Source: Mucilaginibacter sp.
GTDB lineage: Bacteria > Bacteroidota > Bacteroidia > Sphingobacteriales > Sphingobacteriaceae
Assembly: GCA_028287975.1 (NCBI GenBank)
Contig: JAQBOP010000168.1
Coordinates: 1 to 43,991 of the forward strand
Length of the DNA stretch: 43,991 bases
Direction of reading: 5' to 3'
The notes under the pieces are model-generated. The model made no database searches. It saw only the letters and a list, made by a program, of their open reading frames with translations, and was not told where the DNA came from. This document shows positions 39,895-43,991 of this stretch, one piece after another. Each line of letters begins with the position of its first letter. Position 1 is the first letter of the stretch. The position numbers and the translations under genes are program-made.

Positions 39895-39937
39895 AAAAGG
39901 CTTATATGCACATATTTCATGTGTATATAAGCCTTTT
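39895..39937. terminator. Bidirectional terminator between convergent genes
   Basis: AAAAGGCTTATAT (39895-39907) pairs with ATATAAGCCTTTT (39925-39937) and CACAT with ATGTG inside, with one mismatch between. The A/T tails on both sides make it functional for both strands. Confidence 0.9.
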
Positions 39938-39964
39938 AATTTATAATAATAACCTAAGTTAAAC

Positions 39965-40306
39965 TCAGGCTGTTATTTTATTGTGTCGTAATTCTTCAAA
40001 AAGTTCAATAACTTTTTTTTGCAGCTCTATTATTTCTATTTCCCTGTCAGTTAATTTCTTACTAACAATATCTAACTCATTAACAAATTTTTGCTCTTGC
40101 TCCAAATCGTTAAAAGTAAGTAATTGAACTACCGACATTTCAAACAAATTTGATATTTGCTCAAGCCGGGACAGGTTGATATCAGTAATACCGGTTTCTA
40201 TTTTAGAAAAAGCAGGAATAGAAATATCTAACCTTTTTGCTACGTCTTCCTGGCTCCACGCCTTTTGATGACGTAATAGTCTGATTTTTTTTCCTAGTGA
40301 TTTCAT
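39965..40306 (-). CDS. XRE-family helix-turn-helix regulator with C-terminal coiled coil
   Basis: 113 residues. HTH_XRE core: LGKKIRLLRHQKAWSQEDVAKRLDISIPAFSKIETGITDINLSRLEQISNLF, then a Glu/Lys/Leu coiled coil (EQKFVNELDIVSKKLTDREIEIIELQKKVIELFEEL) that should mediate dimerisation. It lies 65 nt downstream of mpl on the same strand, possibly with its own promoter. No phage or toxin gene is near, so the target is unknown. Confidence 0.9.
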   Translation of the reverse strand: MKSLGKKIRLLRHQKAWSQEDVAKRLDISIPAFSKIETGITDINLSRLEQISNLFEMSVVQLLTFNDLEQEQKFVNELDIVSKKLTDREIEIIELQKKVIELFEELRHNKITA

Positions 40307-40371
40307 TTCGGGGATAAGGGTTTCTCAATAGTTAATAAAGTTACTGATTATTTTTTATTTACAACAATTTA

Positions 40372-41727
40372 TTAAATTATTTTATTTTTAAGGTCAACCA
40401 GGTCTATCCCGCCAAAATTTCCGGAGCTCATCATCAGCAGATTGGCATTAACTAATTTTATTTTTTGCAACTGGGTTAACAGCAATTGCGGGTCATTAAA
40501 AAACCCCAGATCGTTCTTTAAAAATGCCTCTTTTACAGTTTCGGCAGGATAGGGTTCCATCTTTTTTTGTTCGAAAGTTTTCTTGTCAATAAAAATTATT
40601 GCCTCGTCTGCCTCATCCATAGTGCCTGCGTATTGCGCTAAAAAGTCCTTATTTAAACTACTAAAGGTATGCAGCTCAATACAGGCAATCAACTTCCTGT
40701 CAGGAAACTGTGTTTTGACTGCGTGAATGGTGGCTTCTAACTTTGACGGCGAATGCGCAAAATCTTTAAAAACTGTCGCGTTATCACTTTTACCAACCAA
40801 CTCTAACCTGCGTGCCGCACCCTTAAAGGTTGTGATACGGCCATAAAAATCAGCTTTGGTAATGCCCAAGCCTTCGCAAACCAATCGCGCGGCCTGCATA
40901 TTAAGCAGGTTATGTTCGCCAAATACTTCTAACGGGTATTTCTCGCCGTCAGACAAAATGGTGGTAACCCCATTTTCAATACTATATTCGGGTAAAGCGT
41001 AAGGTTGTTTGGTCACAGCCGAAGTATCTTCGGCAACAACCTCATCTAAAACACTGTCTGTTTTACTGTAGATCAGCGTTCCGCCGGGTTGTATCGTCTC
41101 AATAAATATTTCAAACTGATCAATATAACTTTTGAACGTCGGGAACACATTGATGTGATCCCAGGCTATCCCGCTGATCACGCCGATATTAGCTTTGTAT
41201 AAATGAAACTTAGGCCGCCTGTCAGTCGGCGAAGCCAGGTATTCGTCGCCTTCTATCACAATGATTGGGGCTTCTTTGGTTAGCTTAACCATTGTTTCAA
41301 AACCTTCCAGCTGCGCGCCTACCAGGTAATCAAAGTCTTTGCCGGCCGCCTGCAGCACATGCAATATCATGGAAGTGATGGTTGTTTTACCGTGGCTTCC
41401 CCCTATCACAACCCTTAACTTATCTTTTGATTGCTCATAAATATATTCGGGATATGAATATACTTTTATACCCAGCTCCTGTGCCTTTAACAACTCGGGG
41501 TTATCAATGCGCGCGTGCATCCCAAGGATTATTGCATCGAGATCTTTAGTGATCTTCTCGGGGTGCCAGCCATTTTCTTTAGGTAAGATGCCATACTTTG
41601 CCAGGCGTGAAACCGATGGCTCAAATAACACATCGTCAGAACCCGTTACCTCAAATCCTTTTTTATGTAAAGCAATGGCAAGATTGTGCATGGCACTGCC
41701 GCCTATAGCTATAAAATGTACCCTCAT
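40372..41727 (-). CDS. mpl: UDP-N-acetylmuramate:L-alanyl-gamma-D-glutamyl-meso-diaminopimelate ligase
   Basis: 451 residues. A Mur ligase that attaches recycled tripeptide to UDP-MurNAc. N-terminal MRVHFIAIGGSAMHNLAIAL, the ATP loop VIGGSHGKTTITSMI, the lid/central-domain part IVIEGDEYLASPTDRRPKFHLY, and the C-terminal DFAHSPSKLEAT. Length and the EGDEY...HLY segment favour Mpl over MurC, as in Bacteroidota annotated as 'peptidoglycan synthetase'. Some doubt remains since Mpl and MurC are close. The 163-nt gap upstream holds an inverted GC-rich repeat. Confidence 0.85.
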   Translation of the reverse strand: MRVHFIAIGGSAMHNLAIALHKKGFEVTGSDDVLFEPSVSRLAKYGILPKENGWHPEKITKDLDAIILGMHARIDNPELLKAQELGIKVYSYPEYIYEQSKDKLRVVIGGSHGKTTITSMILHVLQAAGKDFDYLVGAQLEGFETMVKLTKEAPIIVIEGDEYLASPTDRRPKFHLYKANIGVISGIAWDHINVFPTFKSYIDQFEIFIETIQPGGTLIYSKTDSVLDEVVAEDTSAVTKQPYALPEYSIENGVTTILSDGEKYPLEVFGEHNLLNMQAARLVCEGLGITKADFYGRITTFKGAARRLELVGKSDNATVFKDFAHSPSKLEATIHAVKTQFPDRKLIACIELHTFSSLNKDFLAQYAGTMDEADEAIIFIDKKTFEQKKMEPYPAETVKEAFLKNDLGFFNDPQLLLTQLQKIKLVNANLLMMSSGNFGGIDLVDLKNKII

Positions 41728-41799
41728 ATAATTTAGCAGATGCTTTTATGAGCTGCAAATAAACACAAAAACGCTTGGCTTAACAAACGTTATCACTTA

Positions 41800-41885
41800 A
41801 GCCCCTCCCAAACCCTCCCCGGTAGGGAGGGCTTTGATTAGCCTGTCTCAAAGTCTCCCCTCCCGGGGGAGATTTAGAGGGGCTG
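41800..41885. repeat. Large GC-rich inverted repeat between uspA-like and mpl genes
   Basis: AAGCCCCTCCC ... GGGAGGGCTTTGA (41799-41836) is answered by CTCAAAGTCTCCCC ... AGAGGGGCT (41848-41884) in inverted order with about three quarters matching. Inner palindromes TCCCCGGTAGGGA and CTCCCCTCCCGGGGGAG occur in each half. No coding content. It has the look of a dispersed Bacteroidota intergenic repeat. Confidence 0.75.
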
Positions 41886-41890
41886 CCTTA

Positions 41891-42739
41891 TCATTTCAAT
41901 AACAATACGGGCACGGCGGCGCTTTCTGCCAGTTGCTGCGATACGCTATCATGTAAAAGCGATTGGAAAAAGCTATACTTATGCGGCAATGCAATCACCA
42001 GTTGCGCGTCATTATCTGTAGCAAAATGAAGTATGCCGTTTATAACATCGGTATCGTTTACGTAGCTGTACTTGGGATGATAGGGTGATAACATGTGGTG
42101 TAAGGCGGTTTCTTCTGCCCTACGTTCGGCATCACCTGATAGGTGTCGTGAATCCTTATCAATATTTACCACCAGCAGTTCAAATTTCTTCTTATCCAGC
42201 AAGCGTTTCAACGATTCGAGCGGAACGGTTTCTTTAACCTTATCAAAATCACAGGCCACTACAACGCGTTTAATGTTTTTATAATCGTATAGTGGTGGTA
42301 CAACAATTACAGGCACAGGGCTGGCCTTTGATATTTTAATAACGTGACCACCTACTTGCGAGTCGTTTTTACTGGTGTTACCCTTGCTGCCTAAAATTAC
42401 CAGGTCGGCATTTTTAGCAGCTACATTTTCAATAACCGCACGTAACAGGTGCGACCGGTTTAGATGGGTAGTTATCTGTACTCCCTCCCTAACCAATTTG
42501 CTTAATTTATGCTTTAAGTGTTCCAGGTTTTTTATCCTGTCTGCGGCATTTTGTTCTATCTCTTCCTCTCGTAACTGCACCATATCCGGATTGGGCAGCA
42601 TTGTCTCTAATGGCGAAACGTAATAAGCATTTAATAATACGATGCGCTCAACATTGGTTTGTTTACTTAATTCGGCGGCAAATTCTGCAGCGTGTACTGA
42701 TGCGCTCGAAAAATCGATAGGTACAAGATAGGTTTTCAT
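41891..42739 (-). CDS. Universal stress protein with two Usp domains
   Basis: 282 residues, two tandem UspA folds. Domain 1: TYLVPIDFSSASVHAAEFAAELSK ... ADLVILGSKGNTSKNDSQVGGHVIKISKASPVPVIVVP, with a G-x2-G-x9-G-like ATP-binding pattern. Domain 2: IKRVVVACDFDKVKETV ... LVIALPHKYSFFQSLLHDSVSQQLAESAAVPVLLLK, with that glycine pattern degenerate, so only domain 1 may bind nucleotide. Stress-related role is inferred from family. Its promoter region has TAATTTCA just before the ATG, a weak -7 box. Confidence 0.88.
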   Translation of the reverse strand: MKTYLVPIDFSSASVHAAEFAAELSKQTNVERIVLLNAYYVSPLETMLPNPDMVQLREEEIEQNAADRIKNLEHLKHKLSKLVREGVQITTHLNRSHLLRAVIENVAAKNADLVILGSKGNTSKNDSQVGGHVIKISKASPVPVIVVPPLYDYKNIKRVVVACDFDKVKETVPLESLKRLLDKKKFELLVVNIDKDSRHLSGDAERRAEETALHHMLSPYHPKYSYVNDTDVINGILHFATDNDAQLVIALPHKYSFFQSLLHDSVSQQLAESAAVPVLLLK

Positions 42740-42872
42740 TACAGTTGAAATTAGATATATATCTTTTTGACTATTTAGGTCTAAAAGTTAGCGCAAAGTT
42801 AATTGGTATACAGTTGGTCTTTGTCAAATAAAACACATAAATATAAATAGAGTTTCCAGAAATAAATAAGGA

Positions 42873-42953
42873 TGTCACCCTGAGGCTCTCGAAGCCTTGC
42901 CTGCCGGCAGGCAGGGGTGAGCGAAGGCCTTTCCCACATGCTTCGGGGCTCAG
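42873..42953. repeat. 'gtcaccctgagg' intergenic repeat with a palindromic centre
   Basis: A unit with GTCACCCTGAGGCTCTCGAAG at its left end, a palindrome CCTGCCGGCAGG in the middle (42899-42910, extended on both sides) and GCTTCGGGGCTCAG at the right end as a degenerate inverted copy of the left. Found 28 nt past the prmA stop. It resembles widespread Bacteroidota intergenic repeats; copy number not testable here. Confidence 0.7.
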
Positions 42954-42980
42954 TAAAACGACGCTCGTTTTGGTAATAAA

Positions 42981-43817
42981 CTACTTAATAAACTTAGCGG
43001 CCACCCATTCCTTATCTTTTTTGTGGATGATATATTTCAATCCGTATTTGCGGGCTTCGTCGGTAATGATATCCAGGTCGGGCATTTCATAAAAGCCACT
43101 GAAATAGATCTCGCCATCAGGTTTCAAAGCTTCCGCGTAGCGCGACATCTGATCGATCAATATATTGCGGTTAATATTAGCCAGGATAATATCGTATTGC
43201 TCGCCAGGAATGGCCTCTTTTGATCCGCAGAGCGCAGTAATATTTTCAATATCGTTCAGCTGTGCGTTCTCGATAGTGCTGTCGTAACAAACAGGGTCAT
43301 AGTCAATAGCTACTACGCGCGCGGCATCCAGCTTGGCAGCCATAATAGCCAGGATCCCCGTACCGCAACCCATATCCAAAACCTCTTTTCCGGCAAAATC
43401 ATTCTCCAGCATTAATTGCAGCATCATGGCTGTAGTTTGGTGATGGCCGGTACCAAAGGCCATTTTAGGGTCTATCACTATCTCATATTTAAACTCCGGC
43501 CTTGGCTCATGGAAAGTTGCCCGCACAAATACCTGGTCGCCAATGCTTATGGGTTCAAAATTACTTTCCCATACTTCGTTCCAGTTTTTTTGTGGAATAA
43601 GCATTACCTCGTAGCTAAATGTAAACAGGTCCCGGTAAGGCAGCAACGTTTCACGCATAAGTCCTTCGTTAAAATCGTCCGACGGAATATATGCCTTAAA
43701 ACCCAGGTCAACTTCCTCAAACGTGTCAAAACCTATTTCGCCCAGGGCATTGATCAAAAGGTCCTGCTGGTAATCCTCGGTGGTTATGGTAGTAAAAAGG
43801 AGTTCGTAGTAATTCAT
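42981..43817 (-). CDS. prmA: Ribosomal protein L11 methyltransferase
   Basis: 278 residues. SAM-dependent trimethylation of ribosomal protein L11. The N-terminal substrate domain YYELLFTTITTEDYQQDLLINALGEIGFDTFEE, linker, then the SAM-binding motif KEVLDMGCGTGILAIMAAKLDA, DYDPVCYDSTIENAQ, and the catalytic LANINRNILIDQM are seen. FGTGHHQTTAMML is also typical. It overlaps the upstream membrane-protein gene by ATGA. Confidence 0.95.
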   Translation of the reverse strand: MNYYELLFTTITTEDYQQDLLINALGEIGFDTFEEVDLGFKAYIPSDDFNEGLMRETLLPYRDLFTFSYEVMLIPQKNWNEVWESNFEPISIGDQVFVRATFHEPRPEFKYEIVIDPKMAFGTGHHQTTAMMLQLMLENDFAGKEVLDMGCGTGILAIMAAKLDAARVVAIDYDPVCYDSTIENAQLNDIENITALCGSKEAIPGEQYDIILANINRNILIDQMSRYAEALKPDGEIYFSGFYEMPDLDIITDEARKYGLKYIIHKKDKEWVAAKFIK

Positions 43818-43991
43818 GATTCGTTATCAGTTTCGTCGACAGGCTTGGCTTTTCTAAATGCTTTCCAGTCTAACAGGTAGAGTAATAAAAAGTTGATCAC
43901 CCAATAAAACAGCTGCACACCCGTCATAAACCAGCCGATATCAATAAAGCGGCTCTTTTTTGTTTCAGGATCCCAGATCAAATAGGCCAAT
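43814..43991 (-). CDS. Membrane protein of unknown function (5' part missing)
   Basis: 59 codons are visible before the stop (complement of 43814-43816), which overlaps the prmA start as ATGA. The fragment reads LAYLIWDPETKKSRFIDIGW, then one hydrophobic helix (FMTGVQLFYWVINFLLLYLL), then a short charged C-terminus (DWKAFRKAKPVDETDNES). It looks like the end of a small multi-pass membrane protein. Co-transcribed with prmA. Confidence 0.7.
   Translation of the reverse strand, partial: LAYLIWDPETKKSRFIDIGWFMTGVQLFYWVINFLLLYLLDWKAFRKAKPVDETDNES

Noticed and set aside
5677-42953. Treating the three GC-rich palindromic repeats (5677, 41800, 42873) as novel elements
   Set aside because: They resemble dispersed intergenic repeats I expect in many Bacteroidota genomes; without a genome-wide count novelty cannot be argued.
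1-43991. CRISPR arrays, tRNA, rRNA, prophage
   Set aside because: No regularly spaced direct repeats with unique spacers, no cloverleaf or rRNA segments and no phage structural genes were noticed.

Overview
The window looks like a chromosomal segment of a Bacteroidota genome, most likely Sphingobacteriaceae (Mucilaginibacter/Pedobacter-like). The signs are: a gliding-motility/type IX secretion C-terminal sorting domain on a 937-residue exported protein; BlaI/M56 regulators; poxvirus-type topoisomerase IB; futalosine-pathway menaquinone synthesis; almost no Shine-Dalgarno sequences; and -7 promoter boxes of the Bacteroidota form TAnnTTTG. The genus is inference. I see no rRNA, tRNA, CRISPR array or prophage.

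Layout. 1-4530: a truncated biotin carboxylase gene, a di-haem cytochrome c, an SDR oxidoreductase and a BlaI/M56-peptidase regulatory pair with a clear operator. 4530-14190: topoisomerase IB, aldo/keto reductase, threonine aldolase, two tandem exported paralogues, a TIM-barrel glycosidase, a GT87-type transferase and a flavoprotein. 14190-23345: complex I genes in two pieces, nuoAB and nuoCD, separated by about 5.9 kb with GNAT, a membrane protein, a REP-associated transposase with its hairpins, purK/purE, yqgE and pdxH. A broken four-helix-bundle gene framed by perfect inverted repeats sits between nuoC and nuoD. 23434-30093: type IX-secreted protein, ECF sigma factor with a membrane-anchored trypsin-like protease carrying an anti-sigma-like N-terminus, three small paralogous lipoproteins, a PA2169-type four-helix protein and a 56-residue lipoprotein. 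30286-43991: double ABC ATPase, mqnC, GH26-like hydrolase, two ferritin-like proteins, scpB, an Asp-rich microprotein, a GNAT-like protein, an XRE regulator, mpl, a universal stress protein, prmA and a truncated membrane protein.

How it fits together. Core metabolism (purine, PLP, menaquinone, complex I, peptidoglycan recycling) is interleaved with surface/exported proteins and envelope-signalling modules (BlaI/M56, sigma/protease). The least explained layer is intergenic. Many gene ends are filled by short tandem or inverted 'word' repeats that begin at, or overlap, stop codons; in two places they supply part of the coding sequence (end of ltaE, start of nuoD). A second recurring signal is a TAnnTTTG box 4-6 nt before the ATG (accC, nuoA, pdxH, mqnC), which predicts leaderless or nearly leaderless mRNAs.
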